From positions 16,680-80,679 of the forward strand of contig JSZA02000011.1 of assembly GCA_000785145.2 (NCBI GenBank): a stretch of 64,000 bases of DNA, given 5' to 3'. The notes beneath the pieces were generated by a model. That model saw nothing but the letters and a program-made list of their open reading frames with translations. It had not been told where the DNA came from and did no database searches. Source of the stretch: Candidatus Thiomargarita nelsonii (GTDB lineage Bacteria > Pseudomonadota > Gammaproteobacteria > Beggiatoales > Beggiatoaceae). Shown one piece after another: positions 20,085-29,165 of this stretch; within the stretch, counting starts at the first letter, position 1, and the number at the start of each line of letters is the position of its first letter. Both the position numbers and the translations under genes were made by a program.

Positions 20085-21167
20085 CTATTTTTCAAACAAG
20101 CTAACAAACTCCTCATACCCCGCCTCAGCCAACTTTTCCTTTGGAATAAATCGCAATGAGGCAGAATTGAGGCAATAACGCAGTCCCGTAGAGGGTGGAC
20201 CATCTGGAAATACATGGCCTAGATGAGAATCAGCAGATTTGCTACGCACCTCAATACGCGGGCTAAAGAGCTTAAAATCTTTACGCTCGACAATATGATC
20301 CTCATTCAAAGGTTTGCTAAAACTCGGCCAACCGGTTCCTGAATCATATTTATCCAAAGACGAAAACAATGGCTCTCCGGTGACAATATCCACATAGATA
20401 CCTTCCCCTTTATTATCCCAGTATTCGTTTTCAAACGGCTTCTCAGTCCCCTCATTCTGTGTCACATCATATTGCAGTTCTGTGAGTTGCTGCCGTAAAA
20501 CATCATCCGATGGCTTTTCGTAGGCGGTTTTTGAGAGATCATCGCCCCAAGTTTTTTCCAAAAATTCATCTCGCCCTGAATTGTGGCGATAGAATTTATA
20601 GCGAAGAGGATTCTTTTTATGGTAATCCTGATGATAATCCTCTGCGGGATAAAATTGTTCAAACGGCTTTATTTCCGTCGCTATGGGACGATCAAAACGC
20701 CCTGAAGCATCCAAAGCAGCGCGTGATTTTTCCGCAATTTCCCTTTGTGTCTCATCATGGAAAAAAATGACAGGACGGTATTGCTCGCCCCTGTCCGCAA
20801 ACTGGCCCCCATTATCCGTAGGATTAATCTGCCGCCAAAAGGATTCGACCAACGCCTCATAAGTGATCACACTTGGATCGTAGTAAACCTGAACCACTTC
20901 CACATGCCCTGTTCCACCAGAGGAGACTTGTTCGTAGGTGGGGTTTTTCAGATGACCACCCGTATAACCTGAGATCACTTCATGTACGCCCGTTAGTTTC
21001 TCAAACCCCGATTCGACACACCAAAAACAACCGCCGGCAAAGGTGGCCAGTTCATTATTATTTGTATTCATATTTAAACTCCTTTGCAATTGTAAAGTTT
21101 TTTCATTAGTGTCTTGGCTGCATCCGAGAACCAAAGCGCACACGACACTTATCAGAAAATTTTTCAT
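20085..21167 (-). CDS. msrAB: Methionine sulfoxide reductase A/B fusion lipoprotein
   Basis: A 360-aa bifunctional repair enzyme reducing both S- and R-methionine sulfoxide. A lipoprotein signal ([11 protein letters not shown], Cys16) predicts a periplasmic, membrane-tethered location. MsrA follows with catalytic Cys47 in [15 protein letters not shown] and [10 protein letters not shown]. MsrB covers the last ~140 residues with [34 protein letters not shown] and catalytic Cys in [10 protein letters not shown]; the zinc cysteines of some MsrB types are absent. The domain order A-B matches exported PilB/MsrAB proteins. It is transcribed alone, with palindromes on both sides. Confidence 0.93.
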   Translation of the reverse strand: MKNFLISVVCALVLGCSQDTNEKTLQLQRSLNMNTNNNELATFAGGCFWCVESGFEKLTGVHEVISGYTGGHLKNPTYEQVSSGGTGHVEVVQVYYDPSVITYEALVESFWRQINPTDNGGQFADRGEQYRPVIFFHDETQREIAEKSRAALDASGRFDRPIATEIKPFEQFYPAEDYHQDYHKKNPLRYKFYRHNSGRDEFLEKTWGDDLSKTAYEKPSDDVLRQQLTELQYDVTQNEGTEKPFENEYWDNKGEGIYVDIVTGEPLFSSLDKYDSGTGWPSFSKPLNEDHIVERKDFKLFSPRIEVRSKSADSHLGHVFPDGPPSTGLRYCLNSASLRFIPKEKLAEAGYEEFVSLFEK

Positions 21168-21216
21168 AATTGTTTTCCTATTCTCCAGACCGCGACGAAT
21201 GGGAGCGAGAATCGGA

Positions 21217-21304
21217 TTAAGTACTGAACCAATCGGAGATTTTGGAGTCCAAAGCTAAAGCTTTGGACTCCAAAATACATTAAAATTCATTATTCTGTAC
21301 TTAA
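21217..21304. repeat. TTAAGTACTGAACC element with AAGCTAAAGCTTTGG core
   Basis: An 88-bp element: the left end TTAAGTACTGAACC and right end complement TTAAGTACAGAATAATG flank the common TTTGGAGTCC...GGACTCCAAA palindrome. The copies at 35402, 40130 and 50591 share both the ends and the core, showing that the GGAGTCC hairpin is the centre of a larger mobile unit. Confidence 0.75.
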
Positions 21305-21402
21305 TAGCTGCGTTTTTGCCCGTTATTATTTCCTAAAAGCGTTGTCTGAAATCTTCCGCAATCGCAGCTAGGCCATTCATCAAGTCTATATTGTGTGCTT
21401 GG

Positions 21403-21654
21403 TTATGTGCATATATAACGAGGCAACTTACCTTGAGCGGCTTCTTTAAGAATACGTTTAGACGCATCCACCGCGTCGTCCAGTTTTTCTGTTGTCATTA
21501 GCAGTTGATCGCTACCTTGGCGTGTTTTTTTCACCGCAGACAGGCGGATAATCGGCTCACCCAATCGGGTAATTATTATATTTTCTCCCGCTTCCACCCG
21601 ACTGACAATTTGATTTAAATGCGATTCAAATTCAGTCACATTGATATTCAACAT
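21403..21654 (-). CDS. Phd/YefM-type antitoxin, apparently orphan
   Basis: An 83-aa protein. MLNINVTEFESHLNQIVSRV and EAGENIIITRLGEPIIRL are classic Phd/YefM DNA-binding N-terminal motifs. ATG 21654 has AAGGAG nine bases upstream, so the longer start at 21681 is unlikely. No PIN or RelE-like toxin frame follows: on the same strand 21403-21310 holds only stops and a short peptide-like remnant (NGLAAIAEDFRQRF). The toxin seems to have been lost or never present. Confidence 0.75.
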   Translation of the reverse strand: MLNINVTEFESHLNQIVSRVEAGENIIITRLGEPIIRLSAVKKTRQGSDQLLMTTEKLDDAVDASKRILKEAAQGKLPRYICT

Positions 21655-21850
21655 AATTATCTGCTCCTTGCCAAATACCACTCGTTTGTTTTAACGAGTG
21701 AAACCCAAGCGGAATGTCATTTGGCAATTTGAAAGTCACTGTTCGATCCTTTTGTAATTCAAAATTATAAATCATTGTACGCAAGAAAAATCCGTTGCTC
21801 CTAAACATATGAGGTTTTTGGACAACACATCCACTACAGTGGGTTTCGCG
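21655..21850. other. Intergenic, nothing recognised
   Basis: AT-rich spacer upstream of the antitoxin, containing a short AACGAGTG hairpin near 21690. It ends with GGTTTCGCG (21842-21850), the left copy of the direct repeat flanking the composite element. Confidence 0.4.
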
Positions 21851-21970
21851 TGGGGTGGTGAAAAAGAGGTTATAATGGCCATTTAAATGTGATCAGTTTT
21901 TATTCCTACTTTAAAAAATAAAACTAGGATCAAGTTTTAACAAGCAAAACACCTCTTTTTCACCACCCCA
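21851..21970. repeat. Left MITE of the composite
   Basis: 120 bp with perfect 20-bp inverted ends (TGGGGTGGTGAAAAAGAGGT) and a partly palindromic AT-rich core. Confidence 0.85.
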
Positions 21971-22204
21971 GGCTCATCCTCATTGGTTAGAGATGCTTGG
22001 CTTTACCCGATTTAAAAAGTAGGGTTCTTTCGCTTAGTTTTCTCTCTCGCCAACACTGCGTTTTTATTTTTGCCTCTGTTTGGAGGAGGGCATCCTTTTG
22101 TCTGTGATTTTTGAGTGTAACCCTAAATGGGGGTTTTTGAACCATGCCCAAAATTCCGAAAAATTTTTTTTCACACACACATTAACCGCCCGTAGCCCAA
22201 ACCC

Positions 22205-22630
22205 GTAGCATCGGGTGGCTCTATGAATAACATTTTGGCTGGCAAACTCAAACCCGTTGTGTGGAGCCCCGGCTCAGAATCATGGATCAAGCAATTCAAT
22301 GCAAAAACCTCCCTGATAAGCCAAACGTGCCAACAATCGATCTACTCTCCGCTTGGAATAGCGATGTTTCGCCCTATGGCAGAAGCACTAGGTTGGCCAA
22401 ACCAACCCATAGGTTGGAAAACCATTGTAGCACTCGCCAAAGACGGTTGGAAATCTTATGGTCACCCAGAATGGGGATCATTTAAATTTGGGCACGCACA
22501 TCCCCAATATTCCAATTCGGGGCTACTCAGCATGACTTCCTTTATTTACGGAATCGCAAAAAAAACGGACACTTTGAAACCAGCAGAAGTGTACACCGCT
22601 AAAGTACCAGCAATCACTCCCCCTGCATGA
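22205..22630 (+). pseudogene. Fragment of an extracellular solute-binding/VWA protein
   Basis: The visible frame reads VASGGSMNNILAGKLKPVVW, then RPMAEALGWPNQPIGW, YGHPEWGSFKFGHAHP and NSGLLSMTSFIYG. These are the middle of the bacterial extracellular solute-binding proteins that often carry a C-terminal VWA domain. A TAG stop lies four codons upstream of VASGG, so the first part of the gene is missing, and the frame stops at 22630 before the usual C-terminal half. It is therefore an internal gene fragment. It overlaps the 3' end of the minus-strand lipoprotein gene by 17 bp. Confidence 0.75.
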
Positions 22631-22949
22631 ATAATGATTCTCCAGTTTCTCTATCTACTACCACGGCATTTCTACCCCCAGGAATCGGAAACTCACTCTT
22701 CCACTCAAACCATATGATCCACTTTTTGGGATCTGCAGCATAAGGCTCAATGGAGGCTTCATAGTTAGATGCCGACTGCCGGAATTTTTCGAGTTCCTTT
22801 TGAGCAATCTCTAATGCTTTTTCTTTATCAATCATCAGCGTATTACCTTTCTCTTCATTATAGGTGCTACAAGCACTAAGTGAGTGGCATACCAGACATA
22901 CACAGATTGTGGCCCACACAGCGTGGTGCAGGTACGTTTTCAGGTGCAT
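22614..22949 (-). CDS. Small lipoprotein, candidate immunity protein
   Basis: A 111-aa protein with a lipoprotein signal (VCLVCHSLSAC, Cys27). The mature part begins with IDKEKALEIAQKELEKFRQS and ends with RNAVVVDRETGES, a PepSY-like pattern. Its start overlaps the end of the upstream HExxH gene by 10 bp, so the two are translationally coupled. Small periplasmic lipoproteins directly after a toxin gene are commonly immunity proteins; that role is inference from context and no family was recognised. Confidence 0.55.
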   Translation of the reverse strand: MHLKTYLHHAVWATICVCLVCHSLSACSTYNEEKGNTLMIDKEKALEIAQKELEKFRQSASNYEASIEPYAADPKKWIIWFEWKSEFPIPGGRNAVVVDRETGESLFMQGE

Positions 22950-23392
22950 GAATTGCTGCCCAACTGTGCATCATCACGCACTATAGCTCGTTGAATTAAG
23001 GGTCTGTCAGCAGCAGAAGCGGTCGCCAGTAAAGTTTGACGGCAACTTTTTCCAACTTGGTAAGCACGGCATTCGGACTGCCGCAGAAACTCAGCATAAC
23101 CATCACCACCGACGGGAAGATGACCATTGGTCACACCGACGCAAAGATCTGGACCATAGCGCGTCTCCCAGTCTCGTTTATGCTGTTCCTCATGTCTTTG
23201 AGTGCATTCCCGATCAGGGCCGGAATTGTTATTCTGTACTACTAGTCGGCCACCTTGGCATTTAATGGTGTTGGCACTAGTACCTACGGCAACAGGCGTT
23301 CCAGTAACTATCCTGCATGTTGCCCTTGGGTCAGTGGCACTTGTAGGTCCATCGCCGGAAGCTGGATCACATGGTCTTTGTCGATTCGTCAT
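22940..23392 (-). CDS. Cys-rich HExxH protein, candidate metallopeptidase effector
   Basis: A 150-aa protein with no signal peptide. HEEQH at residues 67-71 in TQRHEEQHKRDWE is a zincin-type metal site, and Glu107 in SECRAYQVGKSC may be the third ligand. Eight cysteines (8, 26, 45, 63, 84, 108, 117, 149) suggest disulfides in the periplasm or outside. GGAG five bases before ATG 23392 fixes the start. The C-terminal toxin domains of Rhs/PAAR-type effectors show the same HExxH plus ECxAY pattern. As a short protein without a delivery domain it could be a type VI cargo effector or an orphan toxin tip. It pairs with the overlapping lipoprotein gene. Confidence 0.55.
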   Translation of the reverse strand: MTNRQRPCDPASGDGPTSATDPRATCRIVTGTPVAVGTSANTIKCQGGRLVVQNNNSGPDRECTQRHEEQHKRDWETRYGPDLCVGVTNGHLPVGGDGYAEFLRQSECRAYQVGKSCRQTLLATASAADRPLIQRAIVRDDAQLGSNSCT

Positions 23393-23404
23393 GATTACTC
23401 CTAT

Positions 23405-23590
23405 CTACTCATTAAAAGACGAGATTACCCTTTCAAGCCAAGTCAATGCTTTTCGCTCTAGGCGCCGGGCACGGCTTTCCGGGTCTAGTAAATTTGGGTC
23501 GTTTAAGGTCCGTGATATCCATGGATACAGTAGATCCTCCGCGCAGCCGTGTCCGAAAGTGAACATCAGCACGCAGAACAAAGCTTTCAC
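23405..23590 (-). CDS. Possible small exported protein upstream of the HExxH gene
   Basis: A 61-aa frame from a GTG at 23590. The N-terminus KALFCVLMFTFGHGCAED looks like a signal peptide, and the rest is charged (DPESRARRLERKA). It ends 12 bp before the HExxH gene, consistent with an operon, but its ribosome binding site is poor. It could be an unrelated chance frame. Confidence 0.35.
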   Translation of the reverse strand: MKALFCVLMFTFGHGCAEDLLYPWISRTLNDPNLLDPESRARRLERKALTWLERVISSFNE

Positions 23591-23629
23591 TCAAAATACG
23601 TCGTTTGTAAAATTATAGCACAGCAATTC

Positions 23630-23763
23630 TGGGGTGGTGAAAATAAGCTTCTAATTGGGGGATCGAGTTGATCCTGTTTTTATTCTCTGTTTCACTAGGA
23701 ATAAAATTGATACCTACTTGGGATCAGAAAATCAACTTTATTTACTTCTTTTTCACCACCCCA
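23630..23763. repeat. Right MITE of the composite
   Basis: 134 bp with TGGGGTGGTGAAA ends. The core differs from the left MITE, so the two are family members rather than a recent duplicate. The TATAAT at 23801-23806 before tamB lies outside it. Confidence 0.85.
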
Positions 23764-23837
23764 GGTTTCGCGTGGTATAGAAATTTCCGCTCTCCAGCAC
23801 TATAATATAAAAGACTATCTAAAAAAGGAGTTATAAG

Positions 23838-26800
23838 ATGAAATCTTGGCTAAAATACTCATTATTATCAATACTACTTGTGCTGATAATACTCTTTAGC
23901 ACGCTCGCTTGGCTAATTAGCACCGAGTCGGGTTTACGTTTTATTGTTGCACAAGCACAACAATGGAGCCCGGGTGAATTGAAAATCGACACCCTACAAG
24001 GGCGCTTGCTGGATAAAATGCGCCTCACCGGTTTATCTTATCAAGATAAAGAGACCACAATGCAAGTCGATTCATTTCTATTAAATTGGGATAGCAGTGC
24101 TTTGTTGGGGGCTAAATTGCATGTCAAACAATTGCATATTGATGGCATTGATTTGGATTTGCCCAAAAGTGAAGAAGAAAAAGAGTCCGCGCCGCTTTCA
24201 ATCCCAGATATAGAATTACCCGTGCAAATCGCGCTCGATGATGTGCAAATCAACCAAGTCACAATTAAAAGCCCTGGCGCAGAGCCTTTCGTCATTGATA
24301 GCATCGAATTGCGATCCACGACAACTTCAGTTTTATCTTTACAGCATTTACAGGTCAAATCTCCCCTGTTTAATGCCAAACTGGCGGGCGATGTCGGATT
24401 AATCGCACCGCATACAGTACAAATTGATCTCGATTGGTCTGCCAATTTGCCCGATTTTTCCGTTGCCGGACAAGGGCAATTGAGCGGTGATACGCAAAAA
24501 CTCGTCTTAACCCACACCGTCAGTGAGCCCTTAGAAATCGAATTAAATACAACAGTTCGTGATGTGTTAGGCGCGTTGAAAATGGAGGCGGATTTATCAT
24601 GGCAAGAAATTTACTGGCCTTTAAATCCCCCCTTAGTCCGCAGTCAACAAGGTCATGCAAACTTATCAGGCGGCTTAGATAATTATCATTTTAATTTAAC
24701 CACAAATGTGACCGGTAAACAGGTGCCAGCCGGGCATTGGACAATCACCGCGCAAGGCAATCAAGAAAGCTTGACAATCACCAAACTCCAGTCTGAGACT
24801 TTAGAAGGGATGTTAAATGCCACAGGCAAAGTCACTTGGCTGCCCAAATTGGTGGGTCAATTAAACTTCAATGCCTCACAGATTAGCCTAAAAGATTTCT
24901 GGAAAGATTGGCCCGAAAATTTCAAACTCAACAGCCAATTGATTGCTAATATTGACGGAGATGATTTCAAAATCAAGCAATTAAAAGTGAGTTTACCTGA
25001 AACCAACACCCAAGTGTCTATCACGGGTGAGGGTACGCTGGCGGGAGAAAAGACTCGTTTTAACACCACAGTCGCATGGCAAGGCGTGCAATGGCCTTTA
25101 GTCGGAGAAGAGTCAATCGTCACCATCCAAAAAGGACATGTCGATTTATCCGGCACGCCGCAAAATTATCAGATTGACTTAGAAACCCAATTGGCGGGGG
25201 CACAAATTCCACCCAGTCATTTAGCCCTGACAGGGGGCGGTGATTTACAACAATTTACCGTCGAATCGCTGCATACCAGCCTACTCAAAGGTGCCGTCAA
25301 TGCCACCGGGCAAATCAATTGGCAACCCAAATTAGTGGGACAACTCAATCTCAATGTCGAACAAATCACGGTCAAAGATTTTTGGAAAGAGTGGCCTGAC
25401 AAATTAAGAATCAATAGCCAATTGGTCGCACAAATTGACGGAGACCATTTTGAAATCAAGACTTTGAAAGTGAAATTGCCCCAAACCGCTGCACAAGTGT
25501 CTCTCCAAGGTAATGGTACGCTGGCGGGAGAAAAGACTCGTTTTAACGCAACACTGGCATGGCAAGGCGTGCAATGGCCTTTAGTGGGCGAAGACTCAAT
25601 GGTGACTAGCAAAAACGGGCGTATTAATTTATCCGGGACACCGCAAAACTATCAAATTGATTTAGAGACCCTATTTGCGGGCGCACAAGTGCCAGCCGGA
25701 CAATTAGCCCTCGCCGGGCGCGGAGATTTACAACAATTTACGCTGAACTCGCTGCACAGCAACATTCTAAAAGGTGCCGTCAATGCCACAGCCAAAGTCA
25801 GTTGGCAACCAAAATTAGTGGCACAGATCAATCTCGATGCCGAAAAAATCACTATTAAAGAGTTCTGGAAAGAATGGCCTGACAATTTAACAATTAAAAG
25901 CCATTTAGTGGCGGGACTTGATGGGCAAGATTTTCAAATTAAACAATTAGACGTTAAATTGCCTGAAACCGCTGCACAACTCTCTCTCCAAGGCGGAGGC
26001 ACATTGGATGGTGAAAATACCCGTTTTAACACAACACTCGCATGGCAAGGACTGCAATGGCCTTTAGTCGGCCAATCTTCCTTGGTGACCACTGAAAAAG
26101 GCACTCTCAGTGTCGAAGGTACGCCCCAAAGCTATCAATTGCGTTTAAATACCGATATTAAGGGCAAAGATATACCCCAAGGGCGTTGGCAAGCGGTCGG
26201 TTCTGGCACTGGCAAAGGCTTCAAACTGGACAGTTTACAAGCTAAAGTCTTAGAAGGCGCACTCAATTTGGCAGGACAAGTCGAATGGCAGCCCGACGTC
26301 TCTTGGCAATTGGCGCTAAAAGGGAACAAGCTCAATCCGGGCAGTCAGTGGACAGAATGGCCGGGCAAAATTGGGCTAGATGTTCATAGCCAAGGTCGTC
26401 TCAAAAACGGCAAATTAGAGACACAAATTCAAGTGAAACGGGTGCAAGGCCAATTACGCGATTATCCGCTTAAATTCCAAAGCGAAGTCGCTATCAAGGG
26501 TGATAACTACAAAATCAAAACCTTAAACTTTAACTCAGGCCGTAATCGCTTAACTGCCAATGGAGAATTGGGGCAAAATTCAAATTTAAAGTGGGCTATC
26601 AACGCGCCCGATCTGGCTACCTTATTACCCGAAGGACAGGGCAGTCTCAGCGGCAACGGGCGTTTAAGCGGCCCCCTTAATTCGCCACACCTTACCGTGA
26701 ACTTAAAAGGCAAATCATTGGTTTTCCAAGATAAAAGTCTAAAGTCCTTGCAAGCCAAGGTTGATGTCAATCTGCTCAGTCAAGAGGACTTATATTTAAA

Positions 26801-28814
26801 TATTGAAGCCATTGAATTGTTGCTAGGTACGACTGAAATTGAGCGTTTTCGTTTACAAGGTAAAGGCAAAGTGACCGATCATACGCTGGTTGCAAGTGTG
26901 AGAATGCCTGAAGATCGTTTTTCACTGAAAGTGAAAGGCGGATTTAAAGAGCCGCGTTGGCAAGGTGAACTACAAAAGATAACCGCTTCAACGGCAAAGG
27001 CTGGCTATTGGCAATTACAAGCACCAGCCGATCTCACCTTGTCCGCGACAGAGGCTAAATTGGCGCGTAGTTGTCTCAAAAACGCACAAAGGGCGAAAGT
27101 CTGCACCCAATTGAATTGGCAAAAAACCGCCGATACCACGCTGCTTGCGACGCTGGAAAAATTACCCTTAAGCCTTGTCCGTGCCTTTTTGCCAGAGGAC
27201 TCAGATTTAAGTGGCACAGTCAATGCACGGGTGAGGGCCAATTTACGCCCTGATGGTGGCTTGAAATCAGATGTCCTGATAAAGCTTTCTCCAGGCGTCT
27301 TCAAAACAGGCGAAGAGAATGGGAAAATTCGCCACCACGGTGGTACATTGAAACTCAAAGTCACTGAAGAAAAAGGCTTGGCGGCTCAATTATCGTTTAA
27401 ATTGCTTAAAAAGAGTGGAATAGCGGGGAAATTCAATTTGCCCAACTTCACACAAGTGCCGCCTACGGGTGAGCAACCCATGCAAGGCAGACTGAAAATG
27501 ACTTTTGCTGATTTCGCTATATTACCGACCCTTGTTCCCCATCTCGAAAATACGCAAGGTTGGCTCGGTATGGACGTGAAGGTAGGCGGGACGATGGCGG
27601 CGCCGAAAGTGCGCGGACTGATACGGGTGCGAAATGCGGCACTCGAATTGCCCGATTTCGGATTAGAACTCAAAAAGTTAAATGCGACTGTCCGCGACTC
27701 TGGAGACGATAGCTTCAAAATGCAAGTCAATGTGGAGTCGGGAGAAAAAGGTCAATTAAAAGTCAATGGAAAGGCTAAATTATTGTCTGCCACTGACTGG
27801 AAAGTCGATTTGAAAATTGCAGGGAAAAATTTTGAAGTCGTCAATATGCCAGAAGCGTGGGCATTAATTTCGCCCAATCTTAAGATTTCGATGGCGCCGG
27901 ACCACGTTGATGTCACTGGAGAAGTGAAGTTGCCAGAAGTCGCTCTGAAATTGCCGGAGAGTACAAGTAGTGCCGTCGGCGTGTCTTCAGATGTTGTCAT
28001 TGTTAATCCCAAGAATCCTGTAGAGAAAAAGAAGAATGTTTCAGAAAAAATGGCGATTTCTAGCAAAGTCAAAATTATATTAGGTGATAATGTCACCTTT
28101 GATGGGGCAGGCTTCAAAAGCCGCTTCGGGGGGACAGTGATTGCCAGCAACCAACCGGGTAAAGTCACCGTTGGCAACGGGGAATTGTATATTATTGATG
28201 GCACCTATAAGGCTTATGGACAAGACTTAAAAATTGACCGTGGGCGGGTGATTTTCACGGGTGGCCTTATAGAAAATCCGGGATTAGACATTCCAGCCTA
28301 CCGGCATATCAAAAAACCTGGTAGCAAGCGTAACAAGTTCAAACCCAATTTTGTGGCAGAGGGAGATGTGATTGCGGGTGTGCGTATAGAAGGTACGGCA
28401 CAATCGCCACAAATAACCTTATATTCCGAGCCATCCTTCGATGAAAGCAATATTTTATCTTACATCGTATTGGGCAAACCTATCGCAGAGGCGACAGCAA
28501 AAGGTGAAGGTGATGCTCTTGCTAAGGCGGCGGCTTCTTTATCTTTGAAAGGAGGCGATCACTTTGCTAAAAAAATAGGACAAAAAGTGGGATTAGATGA
28601 TGTGGGTATTTCGACTGAAAACGGACTTGATGAGGCGGCACTGATGGTGGGCAAAGCATTGAGTCCTGGATTATATCTCAGTTATGGAATTGGAATATTT
28701 GATGGTAGCCAAGTTTTGCGTATGAGTTACGAATTGAGTAAAAATTTGACGCTAGAAAGCGAAACGGGTACGACTGGTAGTGGGGCTGATTTGAGTTATA
28801 CTTTAGAACGTTAG
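23838..28814 (+). CDS. tamB: Translocation and assembly module inner membrane protein TamB
   Basis: A 1658-aa AsmA-like bridge protein of the translocation and assembly module, linked to outer-membrane protein assembly and lipid traffic. One N-terminal anchor (residues ~7-30, YSLLSILLVLIILFSTLAWL) is followed by ESGLRFIVAQAQQWSPGELK, the usual TamB start, a long beta-rich periplasmic part, and the DUF490 C-terminal domain with DFGLELKKLNATVRDSG, YGQDLKIDRGRVIFTGG, SILSYIVLGKP-like and YGIGIFDGSQVLRMSYELS segments. GGAG precedes the ATG. A possible -10 TATAAT is at 23801-23806. TamA, usually next door, is not in the window. The middle contains four ~161-aa repeats (separate entry). The 3' end is duplicated at 29907. 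Confidence 0.92.
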   Translation: MKSWLKYSLLSILLVLIILFSTLAWLISTESGLRFIVAQAQQWSPGELKIDTLQGRLLDKMRLTGLSYQDKETTMQVDSFLLNWDSSALLGAKLHVKQLHIDGIDLDLPKSEEEKESAPLSIPDIELPVQIALDDVQINQVTIKSPGAEPFVIDSIELRSTTTSVLSLQHLQVKSPLFNAKLAGDVGLIAPHTVQIDLDWSANLPDFSVAGQGQLSGDTQKLVLTHTVSEPLEIELNTTVRDVLGALKMEADLSWQEIYWPLNPPLVRSQQGHANLSGGLDNYHFNLTTNVTGKQVPAGHWTITAQGNQESLTITKLQSETLEGMLNATGKVTWLPKLVGQLNFNASQISLKDFWKDWPENFKLNSQLIANIDGDDFKIKQLKVSLPETNTQVSITGEGTLAGEKTRFNTTVAWQGVQWPLVGEESIVTIQKGHVDLSGTPQNYQIDLETQLAGAQIPPSHLALTGGGDLQQFTVESLHTSLLKGAVNATGQINWQPKLVGQLNLNVEQITVKDFWKEWPDKLRINSQLVAQIDGDHFEIKTLKVKLPQTAAQVSLQGNGTLAGEKTRFNATLAWQGVQWPLVGEDSMVTSKNGRINLSGTPQNYQIDLETLFAGAQVPAGQLALAGRGDLQQFTLNSLHSNILKGAVNATAKVSWQPKLVAQINLDAEKITIKEFWKEWPDNLTIKSHLVAGLDGQDFQIKQLDVKLPETAAQLSLQGGGTLDGENTRFNTTLAWQGLQWPLVGQSSLVTTEKGTLSVEGTPQSYQLRLNTDIKGKDIPQGRWQAVGSGTGKGFKLDSLQAKVLEGALNLAGQVEWQPDVSWQLALKGNKLNPGSQWTEWPGKIGLDVHSQGRLKNGKLETQIQVKRVQGQLRDYPLKFQSEVAIKGDNYKIKTLNFNSGRNRLTANGELGQNSNLKWAINAPDLATLLPEGQGSLSGNGRLSGPLNSPHLTVNLKGKSLVFQDKSLKSLQAKVDVNLLSQEDLYLNIEAIELLLGTTEIERFRLQGKGKVTDHTLVASVRMPEDRFSLKVKGGFKEPRWQGELQKITASTAKAGYWQLQAPADLTLSATEAKLARSCLKNAQRAKVCTQLNWQKTADTTLLATLEKLPLSLVRAFLPEDSDLSGTVNARVRANLRPDGGLKSDVLIKLSPGVFKTGEENGKIRHHGGTLKLKVTEEKGLAAQLSFKLLKKSGIAGKFNLPNFTQVPPTGEQPMQGRLKMTFADFAILPTLVPHLENTQGWLGMDVKVGGTMAAPKVRGLIRVRNAALELPDFGLELKKLNATVRDSGDDSFKMQVNVESGEKGQLKVNGKAKLLSATDWKVDLKIAGKNFEVVNMPEAWALISPNLKISMAPDHVDVTGEVKLPEVALKLPESTSSAVGVSSDVVIVNPKNPVEKKKNVSEKMAISSKVKIILGDNVTFDGAGFKSRFGGTVIASNQPGKVTVGNGELYIIDGTYKAYGQDLKIDRGRVIFTGGLIENPGLDIPAYRHIKKPGSKRNKFKPNFVAEGDVIAGVRIEGTAQSPQITLYSEPSFDESNILSYIVLGKPIAEATAKGEGDALAKAAASLSLKGGDHFAKKIGQKVGLDDVGISTENGLDEAALMVGKALSPGLYLSYGIGIFDGSQVLRMSYELSKNLTLESETGTTGSGADLSYTLER
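24600..26530 (+). repeat. Four tandem 483-bp repeats inside tamB
   Basis: The motif WQGVQWPLVG (first copy WQEIYWPLNP) begins at 24600, 25077, 25560 and 26043, a period of 477-483 bp (159-161 aa). Each unit also has a GTPQNYQIDLET-like, ATGxxxWxPKLVGQ-like and KDFWKxWPxxxx-like block. Units 2-4 are the most alike, pointing to later rounds of duplication. A longer protein could span a wider periplasm. Confidence 0.88.
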
Positions 28815-28832
28815 TAGGCGCCAGTCTAATCT

Positions 28833-28869
28833 AAAAATCCTATTTCTTTAAGAAATAGGATTTTTTTTT
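28833..28869 (+). terminator. tamB terminator
   Basis: Stem AAATCCTATTTCTT/AAGAAATAGGATTT followed by a run of T. The same terminator sequence recurs after the duplicated tamB end (29980), the glycosyltransferase (43243) and the kinase (57601). Confidence 0.88.
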
Positions 28870-28908
28870 GTTTAAGCTAGAATCACCCTACAATTATCTT
28901 TTTTATGC

Positions 28909-29142
28909 TTAGTTGGGTGTAACTCCTTCCCAGTTTTTCCGTTTTGCCTTGGCATACCAGTAGAGCGCATCCGCATAGGAGCCGCCTGCTACATATTTTT
29001 TTTGCCAGAGCCCTCTAAGAGTGTTTTCTGGGACATGCGGACAAATTTTTGTTGAGAAATCTTTAAATGTAATCCCATGTTTGTCGGCAAAATTCCTAAG
29101 CCAAGCTTTATCACCTGCTTTAAAATATTGATTATTAATCAT
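28909..29142 (-). CDS. 77-aa protein paired with KilA-N regulator (copy A)
   Basis: Start chosen at ATG 29142 (MINNQYFKAGDKAWLRNF), with AGGAG eight bases upstream. This gives 77 aa, the same length and RBS spacing as its paralogue at 30038-30271. Shared features are QYFK..DK.W.RNFA, a TFK segment, LWQ+K, YADxLYWYAxAK and a KNW..VTP ending. It may be a small DNA-binding protein, but the family is not recognised. It is divergent from the KilA-N gene, an arrangement typical of phage-type regulatory pairs. Confidence 0.65.
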   Translation of the reverse strand: MINNQYFKAGDKAWLRNFADKHGITFKDFSTKICPHVPENTLRGLWQKKYVAGGSYADALYWYAKAKRKNWEGVTPN

Positions 29143-29165
29143 ATTCATTACTCCTGACAAAAAGA

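Larger units (their letters stand above)
21851..23763. mobile_element. Composite element: two TGGGGTGGTGAAA MITEs enclosing cargo genes
   Basis: A 1.91-kb segment bounded by inverted TGGGGTGGTGAAA ends. The 9-bp direct repeat GGTTTCGCG lies immediately outside (21842-21850 and 23764-23772). The sequence just inside each MITE does not match this repeat, so the whole segment, not each MITE alone, appears to have been inserted. The cargo is a solute-binding-protein fragment plus three small minus-strand genes. No transposase is present, so mobilisation would need one in trans. Confidence 0.75.

Noticed and set aside
23202..23618. Plus-strand frames opposite the HExxH gene
   Set aside because: The minus strand has the RBS, coupled neighbour and motif; the plus frames are antisense shadows.
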